Assembly (NCBI GenBank): GCA_003249275.1
Contig: QKJO01000193.1
Span: 1-14,519 of the forward strand
Origin: Spirochaetaceae bacterium
GTDB taxonomy: Bacteria; Spirochaetota; Spirochaetia; Spirochaetales_E; Spirochaetaceae_B
Reading direction: 5' to 3'
DNA length: 14,519 nucleotides
The notes beneath the pieces were generated by a model that searched no databases, was not told where the DNA came from, and was given only the letters and a program-made list of their open reading frames with translations. Both the position numbers and the translations under genes were made by a program. Positions 1-6,695 of the stretch are shown in pieces; positions within the stretch are counted from its first letter, which is position 1, and each line of letters opens with the position of its first letter.

Positions 1-377
1 AGGCGGGCGCAGGCAGCAGCCGTGGCGACTCCATGCTGTCCCGCACCTGTTTCGGCTATGATCCGTTTTTTTCCCATACGCTTTGCAAGAAGAGCCTGAC
101 CGGCGGCATTGTTGATTTTATGGGCGCCTGTGTTGGCAAGACCCTCCAGTTTTATATAGATCTGTGCTCCGCCCAGTGCTTTTGATGCATTCCGGGCAGG
201 GAGGAGGGGAGTGGGACGCCCGATGAAATCACGGCAGAATTCATTGAACTCCTGTATAAACTGCGGATCGTCCAGGGCTTCCTGAAAGGCCGTTTCAAGT
301 TCTTTCAAAGGGGGCTGCAGCACTTCCGGAACGTAGCGTCCTCCATAGGGACCGAAAAAATCATTGTATCGGGGCAT
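1..377 (-). CDS. trpB: Tryptophan synthase beta chain, N-terminal part (cut by window edge)
   Basis: The beta subunit condenses indole with L-serine to make L-tryptophan, using PLP in a TrpA-TrpB complex in the cytoplasm. The first 125 residues are visible. They begin [20 protein letters not shown], a typical TrpB start. The segment NTGAHKINN carries the PLP lysine (Lys87) and [13 protein letters not shown] carries the catalytic glutamate (Glu109), at the same numbers as in the enteric enzyme. The ATG at 377 lies inside the end of trpCF, giving a 17-nt overlap that suggests translational coupling as the last visible gene of the trp operon. The rest of trpB, and presumably trpA, lie beyond position 1. 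Identification is secure; the truncation is only the window edge. Confidence 0.96.
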   Translation of the reverse strand, partial: MPRYNDFFGPYGGRYVPEVLQPPLKELETAFQEALDDPQFIQEFNEFCRDFIGRPTPLLPARNASKALGGAQIYIKLEGLANTGAHKINNAAGQALLAKRMGKKRIIAETGAGQHGVATAAACAR

Positions 378-1809
378 ATCTGTCAATCTCCTTGAAAAAT
401 GCATTTACTTTATCCGGGTCCTTTATGCCCGGTTGGGCCTCCAGACCGCTGGAGACATCTATGAGTTCTGGATGGAATTCATCCAGGATCTCACCGATAT
501 TCCCGGGATTCAATCCTCCGGCGAGCCAGAGTTCTCCCCGGTCGCGGGCCTTCCTGACCAGAGCGCTGTCGATCCGTTTTCCCGTGCCTCCTGCCGATGC
601 GGCTGAAAAGGCATCGATCAGTACGGGGAGGGGGTAGTAATCCTCCATTCTGTCAAGGTCCGAGTCTTCTTTGATCCGTAGAGCCTTATATCCATCCTTT
701 CCAAGGACTGTTTCGGGTGTTTCACTTCCGTGAAACTGAATGAAATCCAGAACCCCGTCTTTGAGCATCTCAAGAACATCAGAACTCAATTCTTCATCCT
801 TCTCAAGAACCACAACACCGACTTTCAGTGCTTCCGAAGGGGGAAGGGTGCGGATGAAATCGGGAGTGGTCTGACGGGGTGAGGGAGCCAGTATGAATCC
901 GCAGAGATCGGCACCCGACCGGATGGCCAGATCATAATCCGTCCTGTTGGTGAGGCCGCAGATTTTGACAAAAGGCCTGCCGGGGGTATATCTGCTGCAT
1001 AGTTTTGTCCAGGGGCCGCCGCTCTCAGCCGTCTGACGGCTCATGGCCTTCAGCAGGTCTCCTATAAGTTCGGGATTGCGTACAACCCCCTCTCCCACCA
1101 GAAGCCCGGAGAATCCGGCATTCAGGGCAAACTCGCCATCCTCAACCTTCAACACACCCGATTCATAGACAAACCGGCAGTTCCAGTCCACAAGGGACCG
1201 GATTCTGAGGGGCTGAAGGGGGTAGATTCTGAAGTTTTTGAGGTTCCGGCAGTTGATCCCCACAAGAGACGGTTTCAAAGACGAGGCTTTTTTGACATCT
1301 TCCTCCGAGTGAAGCTCCACAAGGGCAGTCATCCCCAGCTCTTCGCACTTTCTGTGCATACTGACAAGAAGATCTTCTTCAAGAAGAGAGGCAATCAGCA
1401 GACAGGCATCGGCGCCGGCTCTGTAGGAGACTTCAATATCCTCAACCGAAAGAAGGAAGTCCTTCCTGAGTACGGACAGTTCGGGACAGACTCTTTTCAC
1501 ATCCATCAGATCCTGAAGGGAACCTGAGAAATAATCCGGTTCCGTCAGTACGCTCACCTGGGCGGCACCGCGGGAACTGTAGAGTCTCGCCTGGTCTCCG
1601 GCGCTGGGAATCCTGTCGATATCACCCTTGGAGGGGCTCCGTCTTTTTACTTCGCAGATCAGCATTTTCTCCCTGCTGAAGGGAACAAGGGGTACTTCTC
1701 TTTCATCCGGTACGGCAAAACCCTCGGCCGGGCCGGTTTGCGCCACTCTTGCCGCTCTTTTCTGGGCTATTTCCAGCCGGATATCGGCAGACGGGCTGAT
1801 GGGGGTCAT
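361..1809 (-). CDS. trpCF: Fused indole-3-glycerol-phosphate synthase / phosphoribosylanthranilate isomerase
   Basis: A 482-residue bifunctional enzyme for two successive steps of tryptophan synthesis. Residues about 1-260 are TrpC (closes the indole ring of CdRP to indole-glycerol phosphate). Visible motifs are [10 protein letters not shown] with catalytic Lys55, VLRKDF with Lys116, LVELH with Glu165, GINCRNL and VYESGV. Residues about 278-478 are TrpF (Amadori rearrangement of phosphoribosylanthranilate): VKICGLTN with general-base Cys284, IQFHGSE, LIDAF with general-acid Asp399, GGTG, and LAGGLNPGN. Domain order C then F matches the enteric fusion (453 residues in E. coli). The ATG overlaps the trpGD stop as ATGA (1806-1809), so translation is probably coupled. 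The 3' end overlaps trpB by 17 nt. All key residues appear intact. Confidence 0.96.
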   Translation of the reverse strand: MTPISPSADIRLEIAQKRAARVAQTGPAEGFAVPDEREVPLVPFSREKMLICEVKRRSPSKGDIDRIPSAGDQARLYSSRGAAQVSVLTEPDYFSGSLQDLMDVKRVCPELSVLRKDFLLSVEDIEVSYRAGADACLLIASLLEEDLLVSMHRKCEELGMTALVELHSEEDVKKASSLKPSLVGINCRNLKNFRIYPLQPLRIRSLVDWNCRFVYESGVLKVEDGEFALNAGFSGLLVGEGVVRNPELIGDLLKAMSRQTAESGGPWTKLCSRYTPGRPFVKICGLTNRTDYDLAIRSGADLCGFILAPSPRQTTPDFIRTLPPSEALKVGVVVLEKDEELSSDVLEMLKDGVLDFIQFHGSETPETVLGKDGYKALRIKEDSDLDRMEDYYPLPVLIDAFSAASAGGTGKRIDSALVRKARDRGELWLAGGLNPGNIGEILDEFHPELIDVSSGLEAQPGIKDPDKVNAFFKEIDRYAPIQ

Positions 1810-3407
1810 TCAGCCATTCCCTTCTGTATCTGCCGCAGCTGTTTGACAAGCTTGAGCACCCTGCCGTCCTTGAGGGCGGACTTGGCGGCTTCATAACCTT
1901 CCTCAATTGATCCGGATTTACCGAAGACATAGGAGGCGGCACCCGCATTGAGACAGCATGCCTCTACGCAGGCCTGGTTCCCCTGACCCTTCAGGATGGC
2001 AACGGCCATTTTTGCATTCTCTTCAGCGTTTCCTCCGTTCAGATCATCGGTTTTAAACCCCTTGATTCCCAGAGAAGAAGGGTCGAAGATCCGGTCAGTC
2101 TCTATCCCGTCCTGATCGATGAAAAAAGTCCGTGTCGGAGCGGCCGGCGATATCTCGTCCAGACCGTCCTGGCTGTGGACCGTCATCACCCTCTGGACAC
2201 CCAGAAGCCTGGCTGCCCGGGCCATAACGGGGCAAAGGTCGGGATCATAAACCCCGATGAGCTGGCATTCCGCCTCGGCCGGATTGGACAGGGGGCCTAT
2301 GAGGTTCATAATGGTTTTGATGCCCAGCTCCCGTCTCACCGGTGCGGCATAGCGCATGGCTCCGTGAAACAGGGGCGCGAAGAGAAAGGAAAATCCCGTC
2401 TCTTTGATCATCTTTGCCGCATCCTCAGGATTGGATTCCACAGGTATGTTGAGACTTCTGTAAAAGTCGGCACTGCCGCTTTTTGAACTGACCGCCCTGT
2501 TCCCGTGTTTGGCTACGGGAATCCCCATGGACGCCGTTATCAGGGCGGAAAAAGAGGATATATTGAAGCTTCCCTTTCCGTCCCCTCCGGTGCCGCAGGT
2601 ATCGATCTTCTTTCCGGGAATCCGGACGGCCTGTTTTTTTCTCTGCAGAACTCTGGCGCAGCCCGCAACCTCATGGGATTTGATCCCCTTGGCATTGAGG
2701 GCTGTCAGAATGGCGGCGATGAAGGCATCGGAAAGGTTTCCTTCCGTCAGTTCATCCATAAAGTCTTCGGCTTCTTTTTCCTCAAGGTCCTTGCCTGCCA
2801 GAAGTTTTTTCAGAAGGCCCGACTTGTTCAGGGGCTCTCTTTTGTACTTGAGGAAATTCTTGAGGAGGATACGGCCGTTTTCACTGCCGATGGATTCGGG
2901 ATGAAACTGGACTCCCTCCAGAATATGGGACTTGTGCCGGACTCCCATGATCTCTCCGTCGGGTGAACGGGACGTGATCTCCAGACACTCGGGAAGAGTT
3001 TTTTCTTCTGCAGCCAGGGAGTGATAGCGGGTAAAGGGAGCCTCGGCCGGCATGTTTCGGAACAGCCCCTTGCCGTCATGGCTCATCACTTCCACCTTTC
3101 CGTGAACGATTCTGGCTGCGGAGACGATATTTCCGCCCAGGGCCTGAACGATGGTCTGGTGGCCGAGGCAGATACCGAGTATGGGTGTTTTTCCAAGAAA
3201 ATGCTTCACCACATCCAGAGATATTCCCGCCTCTACCGGCCGTCCGGGACCGGGGGAGAGGATAATTCTGCCGGGTTGTTTGTTCACAAGATCGGACAAA
3301 GTGATCTTGTCGTTTCTGAATACCTCGATCTCTTCATCCGTAATCTCTTTCAGATACTGGTAGATGTTGAAAGTAAATGAGTCGTAGTTATCGATCAGGG
3401 CTATCAT
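1806..3407 (-). CDS. trpGD: Fused anthranilate synthase glutamine amidotransferase / anthranilate phosphoribosyltransferase
   Basis: A 533-residue fusion. Residues 1-190 are TrpG, which supplies ammonia from glutamine to TrpE: LSPGPGRP (oxyanion region, 50-57), GICLGHQ with nucleophile Cys80, and VQFHPESI with His169 and Glu171 complete the triad. After a short linker, residues about 197-530 are TrpD, which transfers phosphoribose from PRPP to anthranilate: CGTGGDG (271-277), KHGNRAVSSKSG (300-311) and a downstream NLIGPLSNP. E. coli TrpGD has the same order and almost the same length (531 residues). The ATG at 3407 follows the trpE stop by 2 nt and has a GAGGT ribosome site 6 nt upstream. 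The stop overlaps the trpCF start by 4 nt. It should form a complex with the TrpE encoded just upstream. Confidence 0.96.
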   Translation of the reverse strand: MIALIDNYDSFTFNIYQYLKEITDEEIEVFRNDKITLSDLVNKQPGRIILSPGPGRPVEAGISLDVVKHFLGKTPILGICLGHQTIVQALGGNIVSAARIVHGKVEVMSHDGKGLFRNMPAEAPFTRYHSLAAEEKTLPECLEITSRSPDGEIMGVRHKSHILEGVQFHPESIGSENGRILLKNFLKYKREPLNKSGLLKKLLAGKDLEEKEAEDFMDELTEGNLSDAFIAAILTALNAKGIKSHEVAGCARVLQRKKQAVRIPGKKIDTCGTGGDGKGSFNISSFSALITASMGIPVAKHGNRAVSSKSGSADFYRSLNIPVESNPEDAAKMIKETGFSFLFAPLFHGAMRYAAPVRRELGIKTIMNLIGPLSNPAEAECQLIGVYDPDLCPVMARAARLLGVQRVMTVHSQDGLDEISPAAPTRTFFIDQDGIETDRIFDPSSLGIKGFKTDDLNGGNAEENAKMAVAILKGQGNQACVEACCLNAGAASYVFGKSGSIEEGYEAAKSALKDGRVLKLVKQLRQIQKGMAE

Positions 3408-3409
3408 AT

Positions 3410-4816
3410 TTATACCTCTACTCCTGCCGCCAGGGCCATGGCGCGCATTTTTTCCTTGGTCTCTTCCAGTTCTCTCTCTGCAGTCGAGTCATACACGATG
3501 CCGCCGCCGGCCTGCAGGTAGAGAAATTCATCTTTCTTGAGAGCGCTGCGGATGGTGATGCAGCTGTCCAGGCTTCCGTTGGCATCGAAATAGCCGACCA
3601 GTCCGGCATAAAAGCCTCTGTTGATCTTCTCCAGAGAAGAGATGGTTTTGATGGCCTGGATCTTGGGTGCGCCGGATACCGTCCCTGCAGGAAAGGTGGC
3701 TCTGATGACTTCACCGGCTGTTACGCCCTCACGGAGTGTTCCCACAACCTCTGAGACGATGTGCATCACCTTGGAGTAGCGTTCTATGATCATCATTTCA
3801 GTAATTTTGATACTCCCTGCCTTGCAGACCCGTCCCAGATCATTGCGGGCCAGATCCACAAGCATCAGATGCTCCGCCTTCTCCTTTTCATCACCCAGAA
3901 GTTCCGCTTCAAGAGCCCGGTCTTCCTTCTCGTTTTTTCCACGTCTTCTTGTCCCGGCAATGGGTCTTATGATGGCCTCTCCGTGGCTGACCTTGACATG
4001 GACTTCCGGAGAAGCACCCAGAAGCTGATACCCGCCGAAATCCAGATAGAACTGATAAGGAGAAGGGTTGCTGGATCTGAGATTCCGGTAGGCGTCCATG
4101 GCGCTCTGTTTGGTGTGAACCGTCAGTCGCCTGGACGGTACAGCCTGAAGGAGATTCCCCTTTATGATCTCTTCCTTCAGGGTGTTTACCATGTCCATAT
4201 ACTCTTTCTCACTGTCCGGATCGGGCAGGAGTGTTCCTTTGGAATTGAGGCTCTGTTCTGTCAGATAATTGAAATTCAGGTCGAAAATCCGGTTTTTTAC
4301 ACCTTCCACAGCTGCAGTCAGATCCACTTCAAAATCGGGATAGTTCAATCCGATCAGGGTGATTTCATCCGTATAGTGGTCAAAGACGAGAACCACATGG
4401 CCGAAGATAAACTCGGCCAGAGGCAGTCCCAGTGAATCCTCTCTGTCGGGAAAGGGAATATCGTCGCAGTAGGCGGCAAATTCGAAGGACAAAAATCCGA
4501 TGCCGCCGGCGGGTACGGGAAACTCCTCTTCCACACTCTGGTGGAAGGAGGCCATCTTCTGAAGGACGGGAAGGATATCCTCTCCCTGATGGCTGATTCT
4601 CTCCTTACCCTTGCCGGAGAGACGGTAGACAATGTCTCCTTCCTGAACGATCCGGAAGGCTTCATCTACGAGCAGAATCGAATACCGGGAGTGTCCGCCC
4701 GAAAGGGATGACGATTCGAGCAGACATTTGGCTCCCAGTTTGATAGCCAGGGCACAGGGGGTGAACTTATCTCCCGGAACTTTTATGCGGTAATAATTCT
4801 TGTTTTTCGCCGGCAT
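3410..4816 (-). CDS. trpE: Anthranilate synthase component I
   Basis: A 468-residue chorismate-utilising enzyme that makes anthranilate with ammonia from TrpG, the committed step of tryptophan synthesis. The N-terminal region contains CLLESSS (residues 31-37), the LLES motif where tryptophan binds for feedback inhibition in this family. The catalytic C-terminal domain shows GASPEV (267-272), RPIAGTRRRG (284-293), VDLARNDLGRV (320-330), MHIVSEV with His352, FPAGTVSGAPKI (375-386) and LQAGGGIVYDS (434-444). The open frame continues upstream to 5071, but that part overlaps the rhomboid gene. The ATG at 4816 has GGAG 6 nt upstream, sits about 40 nt after a good promoter, and gives a normal TrpE N-terminus, so it is the chosen start. 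First gene of the trp operon. No leader peptide is visible in the short 5' UTR. Confidence 0.95.
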   Translation of the reverse strand: MPAKNKNYYRIKVPGDKFTPCALAIKLGAKCLLESSSLSGGHSRYSILLVDEAFRIVQEGDIVYRLSGKGKERISHQGEDILPVLQKMASFHQSVEEEFPVPAGGIGFLSFEFAAYCDDIPFPDREDSLGLPLAEFIFGHVVLVFDHYTDEITLIGLNYPDFEVDLTAAVEGVKNRIFDLNFNYLTEQSLNSKGTLLPDPDSEKEYMDMVNTLKEEIIKGNLLQAVPSRRLTVHTKQSAMDAYRNLRSSNPSPYQFYLDFGGYQLLGASPEVHVKVSHGEAIIRPIAGTRRRGKNEKEDRALEAELLGDEKEKAEHLMLVDLARNDLGRVCKAGSIKITEMMIIERYSKVMHIVSEVVGTLREGVTAGEVIRATFPAGTVSGAPKIQAIKTISSLEKINRGFYAGLVGYFDANGSLDSCITIRSALKKDEFLYLQAGGGIVYDSTAERELEETKEKMRAMALAAGVEV

Positions 4817-4829
4817 TGATCTCTCCAAT

Positions 4830-4883
4830 GTTTCTGTAGATAGAAACGTACTGATGTATAGAAACATAAAGGAGAGTAGAAAT
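4830..4883. promoter_or_regulatory. Three tandem 18-bp operator-like units over the trp promoter
   Basis: On the plus strand the core TAGAAAC occurs at 4841 and 4859, and TAGAAAT at 4877, at exact 18-nt intervals. The unit at 4830-4847, GTTTCTGTAGATAGAAAC, is a perfect 6+6 inverted repeat. The next two units, 4848-4865 and 4866-4883, keep the right half but have a degenerate left half. Together they cover the start site, the -10 box and most of the -35/-10 spacer. The placement suits a repressor that blocks trp transcription. The protein is not encoded in this window, and I cannot assign it to TrpR. Confidence 0.6.
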
Positions 4884-4891
4884 CCTGTCAA
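4863..4891 (-). promoter_or_regulatory. Sigma-70-type promoter of the trp operon
   Basis: On the minus strand TTGACA (4891-4886) is followed after exactly 17 nt by TATGTT (4868-4863). The -35 is a full consensus match. Transcription would start near 4856, about 40 nt before the trpE ATG. It lies between the rhomboid stop (4917) and trpE, so the trp genes have their own promoter. Confidence 0.8.
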
Positions 4892-4916
4892 TAGGGATAA
4901 AATAAAAAAGAGAGGA

Positions 4917-5549
4917 CTACTGAATAATCGTTTCTTTGGCACTGCCGCCGGGCAGAGGTGCGGGTTTTCCGCCCTTTTTGACCGAACCGGTTCCGAAAAA
5001 GTTGAGGAAGAGGCCGTAGATGGCACCGCAGACACCGCCCACAATGTGGGACATCTGAGACACGTCATCATTTTTGAAGATATTGAAAAATTCCTTTACA
5101 AGGTAAAGACCCAGCACGGCGAGAAAGGATACGGGAATCTCTTTCTGACTTGTTCCTGCAAAGGAAGTAAGGAGGATCATCATAAAGGCTATGCCGCTGG
5201 AACCAAGCAGTTCGGTGGGGAAAAACAGAGCATTCAACAGGCCGTTGATCACAGTTGTGATCAGCATTAGAAAGGCAACCCGTCCCGAACCGTACTTTTC
5301 CTCCAGTGGAGGGCCGAGGAGAAGAATGAAGGTCATGTTCTGGACCAGATGATCCCAGCCGGCATGGCCGAAGGCATGGGTCAGGAGTCTGATATAGGCC
5401 GGAAAATCATCAAGCTGGAAGGTCAAGGCACCTTCGGCAGTAAACACCCCCTGAATCAGGCCGGGTACAAGATACTGGTCGCAGACCAGAATAAAAATAC
5501 AGATCAGCCCGAAGGACAGAGTCACGGGAGCATTATATTTGAATCTCAT
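4917..5549 (-). CDS. Rhomboid-family intramembrane serine protease
   Basis: A 210-residue integral membrane protein with about six hydrophobic segments, starting at residues 8-30. The catalytic serine lies in GSSGIAFM (Ser118) and the catalytic histidine in SQMSHIVGG (His168). HLVQN (His67 and Asn71) reproduces the spacing of the His/Asn pair that stabilises the oxyanion in GlpG. Family members cleave transmembrane segments of client proteins within the inner membrane. The client here is unknown. The C-terminal tail (about 187-210) is polar and rich in Gly, Lys and Pro, likely cytoplasmic or disordered. AGAGG lies close before the ATG at 5549, and a stronger GGGAGG lies further upstream. It reads in the same direction as xth and trp, but trp has its own promoter, so functional linkage is not implied. 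Confidence 0.88.
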   Translation of the reverse strand: MRFKYNAPVTLSFGLICIFILVCDQYLVPGLIQGVFTAEGALTFQLDDFPAYIRLLTHAFGHAGWDHLVQNMTFILLLGPPLEEKYGSGRVAFLMLITTVINGLLNALFFPTELLGSSGIAFMMILLTSFAGTSQKEIPVSFLAVLGLYLVKEFFNIFKNDDVSQMSHIVGGVCGAIYGLFLNFFGTGSVKKGGKPAPLPGGSAKETIIQ

Positions 5550-5601
5550 TTACCTCTTTTCTCCTCCCTTGGATTGTCGGCTGATTTTACTCATTTTTTA
5601 A

Positions 5602-5633
5602 ACCGGACAGAAATCTTTCTCATTTTATCCGGT
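5602..5633 (-). terminator. Possible weak hairpin terminator after xth
   Basis: On the minus strand ACCGGA (5633-5628) and TCCGGT (5607-5602) can pair around a 20-nt loop, which itself contains AGAAA/TTTCT complementarity. It is followed by TTTAAAAAA rather than a clean U run. It lies between the xth stop and the rhomboid start, so it could terminate or process the xth transcript. Support is weak. Confidence 0.3.
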
Positions 5634-5647
5634 AAAGGATATGACCA

Positions 5648-6409
5648 TTATTTCAGAATCAGCTCTACGGGACAGTGATCGCTGCCGAAGACTTCCTGAT
5701 GGATCACACTGTCTTCCACCCTGTCCATGAAGGCATCGTTGACGCAGAAGTAGTCAATACGCCAGCCCACATTCTTCTCTCTGGCATTCATCCTGTAGGA
5801 CCACCAGCTGTACTGTTCCGGTTCCTTGTGAAAGGCTCTGAAGGTATCGCAGTAACCGTTGTCGATGAAGCTGTCCATCCAGGATCGCTCCTCGGGAAGG
5901 TAGCCTGGATTTTTTTCATTGCTTTTGGGATGGGTCAGATCGATCGGTTTATGGGCAACATTGAAGTCGCCGCAGATAATGACATTTTTTCCAGATGCCA
6001 CAAGCTGATCCGCTTTTTCCTTAAGAGCTTTATTGAATCCCAGCTTGTAATCCAGACGCTTGCCTTCCGACTGGGAGTTGGGGAAATAGCAGTTGAATAT
6101 CGTAAAGTCCCTGAACTCGGCGATCAGGGTCCGGCCTTCCGCATCAAACTCTTCAATGCCCAGGGGGCTGATGGAGAGGGGTTCCTCTTTCGTATAGAGG
6201 GCTGTGCCGCTGTAACCCTTTCTTTCGGCGCTTATAAAAAAACTGCTGTACCCGTCTCTGTTCAGAAAATGAGTCTGCAGCTGTTCCGCCTGGGCCTTGG
6301 TTTCCTGCAGGCAGAGGATGTCCGGCTGAGAGGCATCCATCCACTCAAACAGCCCTTTTCCTTCCACAGCTCTGATTCCGTTGACGTTCCAGGATACTAT
6401 CTTTTTCAT
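5648..6409 (-). CDS. xth: Exodeoxyribonuclease III / AP endonuclease (ExoA/Xth family)
   Basis: A 253-residue Mg-dependent base-excision-repair nuclease that cuts at abasic sites and removes 3' blocks. Motifs of the exonuclease-endonuclease-phosphatase fold are complete: SWNVNGIRA (6-14), LQETKA with metal ligand Glu36, NCYFPNS with Tyr108, CGDFNVAH with Asp148 and Asn150, YSWWSYR (200-206), WRIDYF with Asp219, and GSDHCPVEL with Asp244 and His245. Length matches B. subtilis ExoA (252). The open frame runs back to 6586, but the extra residues are low-complexity and cover the opposite-strand attenuator region. The ATG at 6409 has GAGAGG 5 nt upstream and gives the canonical MKKIVSWNVNG start. 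It is divergent from the aminotransferase gene. Confidence 0.95.
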   Translation of the reverse strand: MKKIVSWNVNGIRAVEGKGLFEWMDASQPDILCLQETKAQAEQLQTHFLNRDGYSSFFISAERKGYSGTALYTKEEPLSISPLGIEEFDAEGRTLIAEFRDFTIFNCYFPNSQSEGKRLDYKLGFNKALKEKADQLVASGKNVIICGDFNVAHKPIDLTHPKSNEKNPGYLPEERSWMDSFIDNGYCDTFRAFHKEPEQYSWWSYRMNAREKNVGWRIDYFCVNDAFMDRVEDSVIHQEVFGSDHCPVELILK

Positions 6410-6428
6410 TTCCACCTCTCTTCCGAAG

Positions 6429-6457
6429 AGTCTAGGTGGCCGGCCACGCCTAGTCAA
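6429..6457 (-). promoter_or_regulatory. Candidate xth promoter with a palindrome in its spacer
   Basis: On the minus strand TTGACT (6457-6452) is separated by exactly 17 nt from TAGACT (6434-6429), placing the start site about 12 nt before the xth ATG. The spacer contains the perfect 12-nt palindrome GTGGCCGGCCAC. Outer CTAG arms extend the symmetry to 6432-6453 with a 2-nt offset. A second dyad, CTCTTC-C-GAAGAG (6418-6430), lies over the predicted start. The symmetry in the spacer suggests a regulator-binding site. Confidence 0.5.
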
Positions 6458-6482
6458 TAGATATGATTTTTCAAAATTCTTC

Positions 6483-6511
6483 TTGACGCATTCATAATCT
6501 ATCATTACGAT
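6483..6511 (+). promoter_or_regulatory. Promoter for the aminotransferase leader
   Basis: TTGACG (6483-6488) and TACGAT (6506-6511) are separated by exactly 17 nt, so RNA would start near 6518. CATAAT (6493-6498) is an alternative -10, but its -35 partner is poorer. No other good promoter lies between the terminator at 6622-6653 and the aminotransferase start, so this one probably drives the gene through the leader. Confidence 0.6.
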
Positions 6512-6521
6512 AAGCGTAATG
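6503..6521. promoter_or_regulatory. Inverted repeat over the -10 box and start site
   Basis: CATTACG (6503-6509), five bases, then CGTAATG (6515-6521) form a perfect 7+7 inverted repeat. It covers the -10 element and the predicted start site of the leader promoter, a classical repressor position. If transcription began further upstream it could instead be an RNA hairpin that occludes the leader ATG. Confidence 0.5.
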
Positions 6522-6602
6522 AAATTGCGAACACGACTTAACAGTAAATGTCGTCTCAACGCAGCGGCAGCCGCAGCACTCCTCAACAGGATCGCAGGCT
6601 GA
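6519..6602 (+). CDS. Leader peptide with six consecutive alanine codons (attenuator control peptide)
   Basis: A 27-codon frame from ATG 6519 to TGA 6600-6602. It begins Met-Lys-Leu-Arg-Thr-Arg. Codons 15-20 are GCA GCG GCA GCC GCA GCA, all alanine, followed by two CTC leucine codons. The last codons are Asn-Arg-Ile-Ala-Gly. The stop codon lies directly after the antiterminator segment (6589-6599), where a ribosome pausing at the stop would mask it. There is no Shine-Dalgarno sequence and the ATG falls at the predicted transcription start, so translation would be leaderless or nearly so. The function proposed is regulatory: its translation reports the supply of charged tRNA-Ala. A different frame, from ATG 6548, also crosses this region and ends at TAA 6605-6607, but it lacks the codon-run logic. 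Confidence 0.65.
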   Translation: MKLRTRLNSKCRLNAAAAAALLNRIAG

Positions 6603-6631
6603 CGTAAAACAAGTCAATTATGCCGCGGTTC
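6564..6631 (+). promoter_or_regulatory. Attenuator leader: alternative 1:2 and 2:3 RNA pairings
   Basis: Segment 2 (6589-6599, GGATCGCAGGC) can pair with segment 3 (6622-6631, GCCGCGGTTC) over 10 bp, including two G-U pairs and with A6596 bulged. This antiterminator would prevent the terminator. Segment 1 lies within the alanine codons: 6564-6572 can pair with 6597-6605 (eight pairs and one mismatch), and further pairs such as TCC (6580-6582) with GGA (6589-6591) extend the hairpin. Segment 2 resembles terminator arm 4 (GGATCGC is shared by 6589-6595 and 6637-6643), which is why both compete for segment 3. A ribosome stalled on alanine codons would block 1:2, allow 2:3 and let RNA polymerase read through. 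The pairings were found by eye and no folding energies were computed. Confidence 0.65.
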
Positions 6632-6653
6632 AATCTGGATCGCGGTTTTTTTT
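6622..6653 (+). terminator. Intrinsic terminator serving as the attenuator (3:4 hairpin)
   Basis: CCGCGGTTC (6623-6631) pairs with GGATCGCGG (6637-6645) around the loop AATCT, giving a 9-bp stem with two G-U pairs. It is followed at once by eight T (6646-6653). It lies upstream of the aminotransferase gene in the same direction and leaves only about 40 nt before its ATG, so it must be read through for expression. Confidence 0.85.
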
Positions 6654-6695
6654 AGCCCCGATTGCCGGATGCCCCGACGGATACAGGAGTACGGA

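Noticed and set aside
2505..2966. Long plus-strand open frame (153 codons) opposite trpGD
   Set aside because: It is antisense to a clear coding region, has no recognisable domain and is one of several such shadows caused by codon bias.
4817..5071. N-terminal extension of the trpE frame with a hydrophobic stretch
   Set aside because: It overlaps the rhomboid gene in another frame and crosses the trp promoter. The ATG at 4816 has a good ribosome site and gives a normal TrpE N-terminus.
5675..6460. Long plus-strand open frame (261 codons) opposite xth
   Set aside because: It is the antisense shadow of a fully supported exonuclease III gene, with no protein-family features.
6410..6586. N-terminal extension of the exonuclease III frame beginning with an alanine-rich stretch
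   Set aside because: It reads the opposite strand of the leader and attenuator region, crosses the candidate xth promoter and has no family match. The canonical start is at 6409.
6548..6607. Alternative small frame from ATG 6548 with several serine (AGC) codons
   Set aside because: It has no consecutive run of control codons and no ribosome site. The Ala-run frame fits the RNA pairings and stop position better, so this is treated as an overlap artefact, though it is not formally excluded.
6518..6653. Leader RNA as a T-box or metabolite riboswitch
   Set aside because: I see no T-box bulge sequence, specifier stem or known aptamer core. The Ala-codon ORF and alternative stems explain the layout without one.
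6669..6695. Earlier ATG (6669) for the aminotransferase
   Set aside because: No ribosome site precedes it, whereas AGGAG is well placed before the ATG at 6696.
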